Assembly (NCBI GenBank): GCA_002410925.1
Contig: DHPR01000005.1
Location: 1 to 8,893 of the forward strand
Length of the DNA: 8,893 nt
Source: UBA5359 sp002410925 [NCBI: bacterium UBP13_UBA5359]
GTDB lineage: Bacteria; UBP13; UBA5359
Direction of reading: 5' to 3'
Shown: positions 1 through 7,251 of the stretch, piece after piece
Numbering within the stretch: the stretch's first letter is position 1
How the letters are laid out: every line of letters starts with the position of its first letter
Translations under genes and position numbers: made by a program
Notes under the pieces: generated by a model
What the model was told of the DNA's origin: nothing
Seen by the model: the letters and a program-made list of their open reading frames with translations, nothing else
Databases searched by the model: none

Positions 1-1283
1 CCGGAGGCCTGCAACAGAGTGTTCAGCCGCGCAGCCACATCCAATACCACATGGGCTTCCCTTACTGAGCCAGGCCCAATGGCGCCGGGATCAGAGCCGC
101 CATGCCCGGGATCCAGAACGATAATCCTATTGGAAAAGATGGTATGCCCGACTTCAACGATTATTTTACCGGGATTATCGGGGTCTTCATAACTACGATA
201 ACCGGTAGGCCCGTTGAGATCCAATACCAGCCTGACAACCGCCGGTTTAAGCTGAAACTGGCTTATGCGAGCTCTTTTGATCTGTCCTTTGCCGTCATTG
301 ATAAATTTAGGCGGCAACAGCGGCCGGACAGCATCATAGAGATCCACCACCAATCGGTCCGGTTTCTGCAACATCATAACGGCATGTCTGGTGGGCCCGG
401 AGGCGGTTATCTTTACTCGCGTTATCTTGTCGGAAACTCTTTCGAAAGATATATCTTCTATACGGGTCTTATCTTCTTTAGATAAGCCTCCATGGCTTTG
501 CTTCTTATCCTTCAACGGCTCTTTCAGGCTAGATTTAGAGCCTGCGGCTGCGCAATCCACAGTCAATGCCAGAGAATCATTCTCTTTATCCAGACTATAA
601 TTAGCCGAACCATCCAGATCCACCACCAGGCGTACTACATCAGGATCCAGCCAATTCTGGCTCACCCTGGCGGAAACCACCGGGCTGCGGCCGATCTTCT
701 CTTCACGCGCCTGCCCCATAAGAACAGCATCTTTCACATCCATAAATATGCGTCTGGGGCGAATCAGACTTCGAACATCACCATGCAGAGGATAACGCCC
801 GGAAAAGAGGAATTTGACGGCTTTCTCCTCATGGATAATGTTGATATCATCTATGCGAGGAGTGACCACTATATTAGTTTTATCTTCATTCCAGCGAGCA
901 TTCAATCCTATGGCATTTGCAAAGGCTCGTAAAGGAACGATAAATACGCCTTTGCCTCCGGTAACAGCCGCCCCCAACGGACAGGGCTTACCGTTGACGC
1001 AAATTACTTCATCGCCAAGAGCCAGTTGAACCCGGCTCTTGTCCGGCAGAGTGAAGGCCATCTGTTTCCCCTGTCTGCTGATATCAGGGTTTATGCCCAG
1101 AGGAGAGAGTATATCACCCGCTCTGACCTTCACCTCTTCTCCCTGCCATTCCATCCGGGCCGCAGTATTGACGTGTCCGGCCACTACCAGTCTGACAGAG
1201 GATGCCTGTGCCGCCTGTATGCCCGTTGCCAGAGAGAAAATAAAGAGCACCAGGATACCAGGAAGGAATTGGACACGATACAT
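1..1283 (-). CDS. N-acetylmuramoyl-L-alanine amidase (Amidase_3), C-terminus cut by window edge
   Basis: This is an exported peptidoglycan hydrolase that cleaves the bond between N-acetylmuramic acid and L-alanine of the stem peptide. I translated 427 codons with no stop. Residues 1-28 form a signal peptide (hydrophobic 8-20, then AAQA). Residues ~90-142 resemble the copper amine oxidase N-terminal domain common in clostridial wall proteins (VNGKP, then VPLRAFANAIG, then W..D...I.V). Two AMIN-like segments follow at ~145-243 and ~275-377, both with the R.RIFMDV / DRLVVDL pattern, joined by a Lys/Ser-rich linker (~246-272). The zinc amidase domain starts at ~387 with DPGHGGSDPG; His394 and Glu409 match the first two zinc ligands. 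The remaining ligand and the catalytic Glu would lie outside the window. ATG is preceded by AAAAGGTGATC, a good ribosome binding site. The gene follows ftsH after 190 bp. The family is very sure; the exact wall substrate is not. Confidence 0.93.
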   Translation of the reverse strand, partial: MYRVQFLPGILVLFIFSLATGIQAAQASSVRLVVAGHVNTAARMEWQGEEVKVRAGDILSPLGINPDISRQGKQMAFTLPDKSRVQLALGDEVICVNGKPCPLGAAVTGGKGVFIVPLRAFANAIGLNARWNEDKTNIVVTPRIDDINIIHEEKAVKFLFSGRYPLHGDVRSLIRPRRIFMDVKDAVLMGQAREEKIGRSPVVSARVSQNWLDPDVVRLVVDLDGSANYSLDKENDSLALTVDCAAAGSKSSLKEPLKDKKQSHGGLSKEDKTRIEDISFERVSDKITRVKITASGPTRHAVMMLQKPDRLVVDLYDAVRPLLPPKFINDGKGQIKRARISQFQLKPAVVRLVLDLNGPTGYRSYEDPDNPGKIIVEVGHTIFSNRIIVLDPGHGGSDPGAIGPGSVREAHVVLDVAARLNTLLQAS

Positions 1284-1398
1284 CTGATCACCTTTTGCTA
1301 TAACCATCTGAAAGCCGGAGATAGAAATTCAGAACAGCCCGAAGAGACCTCCCGAGCTGTTGCAAACCGAACTCCTTATTCCGACCACTGACCTTTGT

Positions 1399-1427
1399 AT
1401 TATAAATTCTATCAGTCCGATTAATTA
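1399..1427 (-). promoter_or_regulatory. Possible promoter of the amidase gene
   Basis: On the minus strand a perfect TATAAT (1399-1404) lies 17 bp downstream of TAATTA (1422-1427), a poor -35 box, in the gap between ftsH and the amidase. Transcription would begin near 1392 and leave a leader of about 108 nt. The leader contains an imperfect inverted repeat (ACAGC/GCTGT arms, 1334-1360). With a weak -35 and no extended -10 this is only a candidate. The amidase could instead be co-transcribed with ftsH, because I found no terminator between them. Confidence 0.35.
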
Positions 1428-1473
1428 CACTCTTCTTTATATACTATTCCAGACGCGGTTTTGTTTCTCCTTT

Positions 1474-3264
1474 TTACATCTTTTCAAAGAGCCTGTTCAA
1501 TTCATCTCCCTCTATGGTTTCACGCTCTATCAGAGCTCCGGCTATTCTATCCATGCTCCAGCGATGCCTGATAATTATCTCTTCGGCTATCTTATAGCAG
1601 CTCTCTATAAGGTTACGAACTTCATGGTCTATAGCACTGGCCACCTCGTCGCCGTAATTGCGCTCTTCCATCAGATCACGACCCAAAAAAACCTGCTCTT
1701 GCTTATGTCCCAGAGTCAGCGGCCCCAAAAGATCACTCATACCATATTCCGTTATCATCCGTCGGGCTATTTCAGTCGCCTGCTGTATATCATTTTGAGC
1801 ACCGGTAGTGATTTCATTGAAGATGATCTTTTCAGCCACTCGACCGCCAAGCATGACGGCAATACGATGAGTCAACTCTGTTTTGCTCATCAGGTACCTA
1901 TCCTCCATAGGAAGCTGCATCGTATATCCCAAGGCCAAACCGCGCGGCAGAATGGAGATTTTATGTACCGGATCGGTATCGGGGAGAAGCCAGGCCACCA
2001 TGGCATGGCCGGTTTCATGATAAGCCACTATCTCTTTTTCCCTATCGCTGATTATTCTGCTTTTACGCTCAGGACCGGCCACAACGCGATCTATCGATGC
2101 TTCAAATTGGGCCATGCTTACATTGTGACGGTGCTCCCTGGCAGCCAAAATGGCGGCTTCATTAACCATATTGGCTATATCAGCGCCGGAAAAGCCGGGC
2201 GTACGCCGTGCCAGAAGGGCCAAATTTACATTCTCATCCAACGGTTTTCCACGAACATGCACTTTAAGTATGGCCTCACGGCCGTTGACGTCAGGGTTGT
2301 CGACGGTGACACGGCGATCAAACCGCCCGGGACGTAGCAAGGCCGGATCCAGAATATCGGGACGGTTGGTAGCGGCAAGGACAATGACCTGGGAGTGAGC
2401 CTCAAAGCCATCCATCTCTACCAGCAGCTGATTGAGGGTCTGTTCCCGCTCGTCATGCCCTCCGCCCAGGCCTGCACCTCTTTGGCGCCCGACAGCATCT
2501 ATTTCATCGATAAAGATTATGCAAGGTGCATTCTTCCTGGCCTGAGCAAAGAGATCCCTGACACGGGAAGCGCCCACTCCTACAAACATCTCCACAAAAT
2601 TGGAACCGCTGATAAAAAAGAAAGGCACACCAGCCTCTCCGGCAACAGCTCTGGCCAGCAGTGTTTTACCGGATCCCGGAGGCCCCAGAAGTAAAACTCC
2701 TTTAGGTATGGTAGCCCCCAGGATCTCAAAACGCCGATGATCCCTGAGAAACTCCACCACTTCCTGTAGCTCCTCTTCCGCTTCATCCACCCCGGCTACG
2801 TCACTGAAAGTAACTTTGGGGCGGTTGTCGGTAAGCATCGTTGCTTTACTCTTGCCAAAAGACATCGTTTGATTGCCGTCAGTCTGCGTTTGACGGGAGA
2901 AGATAGCCCACATACCGGCAATAACCAGCACCGGTAACAGCAGGGAGAAGATGGAAAGCCATATGGATATGCCGGCACTGCTCTTTCTGCCATAAACCGT
3001 TACATCTGCCTTCTCCAAACGCTGATAAAGCGATGCATCTTCTACACGATAAGAGCTGAAGAGCGTACCGTCTGATAAGCGACCGGTTATTTCATCCTGT
3101 CCCAGGGTAACATCCTCAACCTTCCCTTCATCCACCAGGCTGCTGAACTTGCTGTAGCTTATCCGAGATATTCCTGCAGACTGCTGATTCAGGTTCGTTA
3201 TCAGAAGAATAAAGAGAAGTATGACAAATCCGTATAACAGTGTCTGACCCAGACATCTACCCAA
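1474..3264 (-). CDS. ftsH: ATP-dependent zinc metalloprotease FtsH
   Basis: FtsH is a membrane-anchored hexameric AAA+ protease that extracts and degrades misfolded membrane proteins and short-lived regulators. Numbering here is from TTG at 3264 (596 aa, usual for the family). Transmembrane helices lie at ~10-24 and ~100-122 with an extracytoplasmic domain between them. The AAA module has Walker A GPPGSGKT (194-201), pore-loop Phe227 in MFVGVG, Walker B with Asp253-Glu254, and a second region of homology with ATNRP (298-302) and arginine fingers Arg311/Arg314. The protease has HETGH (416-420) and a third zinc ligand, Asp492, in TGAQND. All catalytic residues are present. The frame is open to a TTG at 3351 overlapping the upstream gene, and a GTG lies at 3279. 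I prefer TTG 3264 because GAGGA sits 8 nt upstream and the first helix then starts at the usual distance from the N-terminus. The gap to the RseC-like gene is 68 bp. Confidence 0.97.
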   Translation of the reverse strand: MGRCLGQTLLYGFVILLFILLITNLNQQSAGISRISYSKFSSLVDEGKVEDVTLGQDEITGRLSDGTLFSSYRVEDASLYQRLEKADVTVYGRKSSAGISIWLSIFSLLLPVLVIAGMWAIFSRQTQTDGNQTMSFGKSKATMLTDNRPKVTFSDVAGVDEAEEELQEVVEFLRDHRRFEILGATIPKGVLLLGPPGSGKTLLARAVAGEAGVPFFFISGSNFVEMFVGVGASRVRDLFAQARKNAPCIIFIDEIDAVGRQRGAGLGGGHDEREQTLNQLLVEMDGFEAHSQVIVLAATNRPDILDPALLRPGRFDRRVTVDNPDVNGREAILKVHVRGKPLDENVNLALLARRTPGFSGADIANMVNEAAILAAREHRHNVSMAQFEASIDRVVAGPERKSRIISDREKEIVAYHETGHAMVAWLLPDTDPVHKISILPRGLALGYTMQLPMEDRYLMSKTELTHRIAVMLGGRVAEKIIFNEITTGAQNDIQQATEIARRMITEYGMSDLLGPLTLGHKQEQVFLGRDLMEERNYGDEVASAIDHEVRNLIESCYKIAEEIIIRHRWSMDRIAGALIERETIEGDELNRLFEKM

Positions 3265-3332
3265 GTTCCTCGTCCTCACGTACGTTGAAGTGATGGTATA
3301 AGAATACCCTTGGGAGAGAAATCTTAAACAGG

Positions 3333-3740
3333 TCAGGGATACGACCGCCAAGGCTCTATAACTTCGGTTATCTCAGAAGCAAGTGGCATGCCATAGCGCA
3401 GGCTGTACCATCTAATAGCGGCAAAGGTTAGTATCAAAGCCAGAATGGAAGAGCACACGCCGATATCTTCAGATATACGCCTTCCCAGAGCATAGCCGAT
3501 AAACATTATAAGAAGCGGCAAAAGGTATATGATAGCGGAACCGCGCAGAAGTTGAACCGAGCCGGTTTCCACCTTTACCGTATCTCCCGCCACGGCATGC
3601 AAGGGATTACGGCAAAGCATAGCGGCCGGATCACCAGGGCTGGATTGGCAGAGTCCACAACGGGAACATTCATTATCACGTCGGAACTCCACCAGAGCAA
3701 AATCTCCCTCTACCTTAATAACGGTACCATGCTCTTTCAA
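3333..3740 (-). CDS. RseC/MucC-like (SoxR-reducing system) membrane protein
   Basis: This is a small membrane protein of the RseC/MucC type. In proteobacteria the family is linked to the sigma-E response and to reduction of SoxR; its role in Gram-positive-type genomes is not established. The N-terminal part opens EHGTVIKVEGDFALVEF, then a Cys cluster C25-x2-C28-x2-C31 and C43, typical of the family and possibly a metal or redox site. Two transmembrane helices follow (~68-86 and ~96-112), then a short charged tail. With TTG at 3740 it has 135 residues, begins MKEHGTV like relatives, and has AGGTGA 8 nt upstream. Other in-frame starts are ATG 3758 (no clear ribosome binding site) and TTG 3794 (weak purine-rich region). 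It lies between the ROK kinase and ftsH in a presumed operon. The family is fairly sure; the function is unknown. Confidence 0.82.
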   Translation of the reverse strand: MKEHGTVIKVEGDFALVEFRRDNECSRCGLCQSSPGDPAAMLCRNPLHAVAGDTVKVETGSVQLLRGSAIIYLLPLLIMFIGYALGRRISEDIGVCSSILALILTFAAIRWYSLRYGMPLASEITEVIEPWRSYP

Positions 3741-3864
3741 CTTACCGCTCACCTGCATTCGGGCTTGAATCCGGGCTTTATACCCGACATTCAATTTCTT
3801 TCTTCTCGAATACGATATTCAGACTGCAAAATCTCTACCCGATTACTAACAGAGCTAAAGGGAA

Positions 3865-4824
3865 TCAGCGTTTTTCTATCACCAGCGATATAGCACCCAG
3901 AAGACCGGCATCATCCCCTAAAGGAGATAATTCCAGACGGCAGGTGGATGCCGGTACCAGCAGGGCTCTGGTCTCTACCGTTCTTCTTATGGGATCCATG
4001 AGAAATCGGCCGGCTCCGGCTATACCGCCACCGATAACTATTACCTGCGGGCTGAGAGCCTGAATCAATCCGGCAGCTGCAATACCGACATACATGCCTA
4101 CCTCGTCCCAAACCTCGATAGCTGTTTGATCGCCGGCTTCGGCTGCCTGGGCTACCACCGCAGGCGTTATGGAGCGAATATCTCCATCAACCATCCCGGG
4201 AATAAGAGAGCGTTTTCCCTGCTGCAGCTTCATAGCTGTTCTATCGGCTATAGCCTGTGCCTTGGCAAAGGCTTCCAGGCACCCATAGCAGCCGCATTCG
4301 CAGCGTGGCCCATCCGGATCTACAACAATATGGCCTAATTCGCCACCGCCTTCGGTAGAGCCTGCATAGAGCCGGCCATCAAGAATAAGTCCTCCGCCTA
4401 CACCTGTGCCCAATGCCAGCACTGCTATATGCTCAGCTCCGCGCCCGGCCCCAAATCGGTATTCTCCTAAAGCATGTGCATTTACATCATTGACTATGTA
4501 AACAGGCAAGGAAATATGTTTATGCAATTCATCCACTAGCGGTACTTCAGTCCAGCCGGTAAAATTAGGGGAAAAATGAACAACGCCGCTCATCATATTG
4601 AGATAGCCGGGCACACCTATGCCAATTCCCTCTACCTGGCGACAGCTCACACCGGCACCGTCCATCAGCCGTTGTACCAGTTCAGCCAGGCGGCGTACAA
4701 CATTAGCAAAGCCGGAATCGGCCATGGTCTCCGTTTTTTCGCGAGCAATTATAGTTTCATTTTTATATGTCAGGGCGGCCACCATATTGGTGCCACCCAG
4801 ATCGATACCTATTATATAGCTCAT
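3865..4824 (-). CDS. ROK-family sugar kinase, probable glucokinase
   Basis: This is a cytoplasmic ATP-dependent sugar kinase of the ROK family, probably making glucose-6-phosphate from glucose. Numbered from ATG 4824 (319 aa, usual length), it opens with the phosphate-binding loop GIDLGGTN. It has VPGYLN, the catalytic Asp113 in VNDVNAHALGE, ALGTGVGGG (137-145), EGGGELGH with zinc-ligand His165, and the zinc motif CECGCYGCLE with Cys175, Cys177 and Cys182. GGGIAG near 265 is the C-terminal ATP-binding glycine stretch. The frame is open to GTG 4860, but ATG 4824 gives the family-typical MSYIIGIDLGGT start and has GGGGGA 6 nt upstream; ATG 4830 is an alternative. It follows the glucose/mannose-6-P isomerase by 54 bp, which supports a glucose substrate. 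An N-acetyl sugar or other hexose cannot be excluded from motifs alone. Confidence 0.93.
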   Translation of the reverse strand: MSYIIGIDLGGTNMVAALTYKNETIIAREKTETMADSGFANVVRRLAELVQRLMDGAGVSCRQVEGIGIGVPGYLNMMSGVVHFSPNFTGWTEVPLVDELHKHISLPVYIVNDVNAHALGEYRFGAGRGAEHIAVLALGTGVGGGLILDGRLYAGSTEGGGELGHIVVDPDGPRCECGCYGCLEAFAKAQAIADRTAMKLQQGKRSLIPGMVDGDIRSITPAVVAQAAEAGDQTAIEVWDEVGMYVGIAAAGLIQALSPQVIVIGGGIAGAGRFLMDPIRRTVETRALLVPASTCRLELSPLGDDAGLLGAISLVIEKR

Positions 4825-4847
4825 TTGCATTCCCCCAAGCTCATTTG
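4818..4847 (-). repeat. 10-bp direct repeat with coupled 7-codon mini-ORF at the rok start
   Basis: CAAATGAGCT (minus strand) occurs at 4838-4847 and again at 4818-4827, exactly 20 bp apart. Each copy contains an ATG. The downstream copy holds the chosen rok start (4824). The upstream ATG (4844) opens a 7-codon frame, MSLGECK, whose TGA (4823-4821) overlaps the rok ATG as ATGA, the usual geometry of translational coupling. Ribosome binding for the mini-ORF is weak, so it may be a duplication remnant and not a translated leader peptide. Confidence 0.35.
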
Positions 4848-4878
4848 TACACCGAGCCACTCTTGCAAACAGCCCCGC

Positions 4879-5937
4879 TCATACCTTAGCCAGTTCTGCC
4901 TTCAGATGGTTGATGGCATTGATCTCCATAGGATCAGCGTTATAAAGCAATGCGAGATAAAGTGTAGTATAATCGCCTATGTAATTAATCGACATCATTC
5001 TGGCCAGCAATGATTCTCCCTGACTCTTTATCTCATGAATACCGCCTACGCGATCACGCATAATCTTCTCGGTAATCGATACTCTGGTCTTTAACCTGGG
5101 ATGAGCTCCCTCATCGCTAAGTAATATCAGAAAGAAACGCTCTGTAAGCTCACCGAGAAAGCTCCAGGCCATAATTTCATTATGATTCAATTCGGGAAAA
5201 GCATTCCAGCCGGCATATATCTTGCTGTTTTCATTGAACTGGCACTTCCAGCGGAAGGCCATCACGCCCATAGGCTCGCTATTGCCGTACACCAGAGGCA
5301 TCTTGTTCTCAAGCATTAAGGCCAACTGCTTAGCCGGATTGTTATCTGCTTCCACCTCCATACGCAAAGCTTCACGCTGGCTGCGCATTAGAGATACGGC
5401 CTCTGCCACATCGCCATCTACAGGAGCTATAAGTCCCATCCTCTGCATAACATTGAGCATAGGCATAAGTATATAACCTGTAGCAGTCCGAGGAGGCTGT
5501 CCGGCAGGAATAGTTATTACGGGGCTGTTGTCGGCCTGAGCCATCTCCTTCAACTTACCTCCGGTGGTAATACAAACCGTCATGGCCCCCCTGGCTCTGG
5601 CTATGCTATAAGCACTGAGCGTTTCTTCGGTGTTGCCGGAATAACTGTCAACAAAGACCAGCGTTTTCTCATTTACAAAAGCGGGCAGGGTATAATCACG
5701 ATTGACAACTACAGGAGCGGAAGATTGGTCAGCCACCAAAGCACGCATAATATCACCACTTATGGCAGACCCGCCCAGGCCGGTTACTACTACCTTTTCC
5801 GGCATGGTCATCTCCGGCAACAGAAAGCTGTCAGCTATATCCCAGGCACGCTCACACTGATCCGGCAGGCTATCTTCAATTCCCAGCATATTGCCGGGAT
5901 CCAGCAATTTCATCTCTTTGACATCATTTAACAGCAT
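4879..5937 (-). CDS. Bifunctional phosphoglucose/phosphomannose isomerase
   Basis: This enzyme interconverts glucose-6-P and fructose-6-P, and also mannose-6-P, in the cytoplasm. It belongs to the SIS-fold PGI/PMI family with a bact-PGI_C domain, distinct from classical Pgi. The 352-residue product fits the family. The first SIS domain has GLGGSAISG (53-61) and the phosphate-binding SYSGNTEET (98-106). The second domain carries FNENSK (234-239) and PELNHNE (248-254). Glu236 and His252 are 16 residues apart, matching the catalytic Glu/His pair described for the archaeal PGI/PMI enzyme. The ATG has GGAGG 9 nt upstream. It is 23 bp after yybS and 54 bp before the ROK kinase, so kinase and isomerase likely serve the same hexose entry route. 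How far it uses mannose-6-P cannot be judged from sequence. Confidence 0.94.
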   Translation of the reverse strand: MLLNDVKEMKLLDPGNMLGIEDSLPDQCERAWDIADSFLLPEMTMPEKVVVTGLGGSAISGDIMRALVADQSSAPVVVNRDYTLPAFVNEKTLVFVDSYSGNTEETLSAYSIARARGAMTVCITTGGKLKEMAQADNSPVITIPAGQPPRTATGYILMPMLNVMQRMGLIAPVDGDVAEAVSLMRSQREALRMEVEADNNPAKQLALMLENKMPLVYGNSEPMGVMAFRWKCQFNENSKIYAGWNAFPELNHNEIMAWSFLGELTERFFLILLSDEGAHPRLKTRVSITEKIMRDRVGGIHEIKSQGESLLARMMSINYIGDYTTLYLALLYNADPMEINAINHLKAELAKV

Positions 5938-5960
5938 AATCTATTCCTCCGTTTTTTAAT

Positions 5961-6872
5961 TTAACTCTCTTTCAAAGCTTCCAGCTTTCTAAAATCACAC
6001 CAGGTATCAAAAATACCCAGCCATAGGGCTGCCTGTATCAAAAGCGGCTGTAGGATACAGAGCAATAATAACAGCCGGCGCAGCAGATCGCCGGCCTGCA
6101 TACGCCGAAGCTGAAGGCTTATTATTCCCAGCCCGCATATGAGATATGGCAGAGAGAATGATATGAACAGATTCACACCCAACATATGCAAAGCTGCTCT
6201 GTTCCACTCTATACCTGCAAAGACAAAAAGTATGCCAATAATAACTCCCCAAACAACGGGATATGTGATTCGCCAAAATTCAAACGGCAGGTAAGGTTTC
6301 AAGCCTCCTCCAAAGGAGGGCAGCAGCTTTCTTGTCAACCAGAGGTTGACGGCAACAAGAACCGTAAGATAGATCAACAACAGAGAGGGATATATTTCCA
6401 GAATAGTCCTCTTCAGATCAGAGAACATCTGCAAACGCTCTTCAGCATCAAATGCCTGCAAATAGGGCAGATTTTCCGGTTTCATATATATATCCAGCTG
6501 CTTCGTCCAAAGAGATATTATACTGTTGCCCTGATGCATTGACCAGGCTATCCAGAGAAGAAAGAGTCCTGCTGCAAATATTGTCCCCTGCCATAGGATA
6601 TTTGATGGTTCAATATCCATAGATATCTCCCAGCCCAGATAAATCCCCAATAGAATAATACCTAACATGGGCGGCCAGAGATCAGGATACAGCCTGCCAA
6701 CGGCTAACAGTCCCGGTATGATGGCAAGTATTGCTGCAGGTACACCTTTGCGCTGAACCGCCAAAGCCAGCGGTGCCGGCAGCAAAACAAGCAACGGTAA
6801 TCCGATTGATGTGAACATAGCCACAGAAACACTTAAAAAACAGAGCACTACTGATAACAGGAGAAAAGACAC
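5961..6872 (-). CDS. yybS: YybS-family membrane protein (DUF2232)
   Basis: This is a polytopic membrane protein of unknown function, conserved next to rpsF-ssb-rpsR in many Bacillota. The 303-residue product has about eight hydrophobic segments (roughly 3-38, 44-58, 67-82, 94-111, 160-178, 202-219, 227-251, 265-285). A hydrophilic stretch at ~112-155 is rich in Glu/Asp/Lys. The C-terminus reads LGIFDTWCDFRKL, close to the LG..DTW.DFR.L signature I associate with DUF2232. The start is GTG at 6872 with GGAGAG about 5 nt upstream; the next Met is 18 residues in and would remove half of the first helix. It begins 65 bp after rpsR, beyond a terminator, and precedes the isomerase by 23 bp. In other Bacillota yybS often precedes gdpP and rplI; here sugar genes follow instead. 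Confidence 0.85.
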   Translation of the reverse strand: MSFLLLSVVLCFLSVSVAMFTSIGLPLLVLLPAPLALAVQRKGVPAAILAIIPGLLAVGRLYPDLWPPMLGIILLGIYLGWEISMDIEPSNILWQGTIFAAGLFLLWIAWSMHQGNSIISLWTKQLDIYMKPENLPYLQAFDAEERLQMFSDLKRTILEIYPSLLLIYLTVLVAVNLWLTRKLLPSFGGGLKPYLPFEFWRITYPVVWGVIIGILFVFAGIEWNRAALHMLGVNLFISFSLPYLICGLGIISLQLRRMQAGDLLRRLLLLLCILQPLLIQAALWLGIFDTWCDFRKLEALKES

Positions 6873-6898
6873 AATTACTCTCCAGAGGAATTATAATG

Positions 6899-6927
6899 AA
6901 AAAGATAAGGGGGCGGCTAAGCCCCCT
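6899..6927 (-). terminator. Intrinsic terminator closing the rpsF-ssb-rpsR operon
   Basis: On the minus strand, AGGGGGC (6921-6927) and GCCCCCT (6908-6914) form a perfect 7-bp stem with a 6-nt loop, followed by TTATCTTTTT. It starts 10 bp after the rpsR stop. Partial read-through may feed yybS, because no good separate promoter is visible for it. Confidence 0.85.
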
Positions 6928-6936
6928 GCGATACAT

Positions 6937-7173
6937 TCAGCCGGCGGAAAAGGGCAGCAGAGCTATCTCTCTGGCCCTCTTGATGGCAACGGTTACTTCG
7001 CGCTGATGCTTGGCACAGTTACCGGTAGCGCGACGAGGCAGTATCTTGCCCCTGTCCGAGATAAACCGTCTAAGCTTCATAGCATCCTTGTAACCTATGG
7101 TTTCATTCTTATCGGCACAGAAAACACATACCTTGCGGCGAGGTCTTCTGAACTTGCTTTCACGCTTGGCCAC
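6937..7173 (-). CDS. rpsR: 30S ribosomal protein S18 (zinc-binding C+ form)
   Basis: S18 binds 16S rRNA in the 30S platform together with S6. The 78-residue product carries the family core [16 protein letters not shown], then [13 protein letters not shown] at the C-terminus. Cys16-x2-Cys19 and Cys53-x2-His56 (NCAKH) form a full set of four zinc ligands. This is therefore the C+ form, unlike the C- form of Bacillus subtilis, which lacks these residues. The start is GTG with GGAGG 7 nt upstream, which fixes it. It is the third gene of rpsF-ssb-rpsR, separated from ssb by a 78-bp spacer holding a perfect inverted repeat, and is followed by a strong terminator. Confidence 0.98.
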   Translation of the reverse strand: MAKRESKFRRPRRKVCVFCADKNETIGYKDAMKLRRFISDRGKILPRRATGNCAKHQREVTVAIKRAREIALLPFSAG

Positions 7174-7200
7174 TTTGTTTCCTCCATTTCTTTAAAGCCT

Positions 7201-7243
7201 ATCACTGAATAATCCTTACCGATTGCAAATATAATTCAGTGAT
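7201..7243. repeat. Perfect 10-bp inverted repeat between ssb and rpsR
   Basis: ATCACTGAAT (7201-7210) and ATTCAGTGAT (7234-7243) are exact reverse complements around a 23-nt loop. In the mRNA this would form a 10-bp hairpin starting 8 nt after the ssb stop and ending 27 nt before the rpsR GTG. No U-tract follows, so it is not a standard terminator. It could act as an mRNA processing or stabilising element, or as a control site for rpsR translation. The role is inferred only. Confidence 0.75.
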
Positions 7244-7251
7244 GCTCCCTT

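Noticed and set aside
1334-1360. Imperfect inverted repeat as a possible ftsH terminator
   Set aside because: The outer stem is only 5 bp and no T-tract follows on either strand.
102-2786. Many open frames on the plus strand and in other minus frames over the amidase and ftsH
   Set aside because: They overlap genes with clear family signatures and lack family features or ribosome binding sites of their own, so they are antisense or out-of-frame shadows.
3290-3330. Promoter-like TTTAAG/TATTCT pair before ftsH
   Set aside because: Only 3/6 and 4/6 matches with a 16-bp spacer; too weak to call.
6890-6895. TATAAT on the minus strand just before yybS
   Set aside because: No -35 box exists at a proper distance (that position is the terminator stem), and the start site would fall almost on the ribosome binding site.
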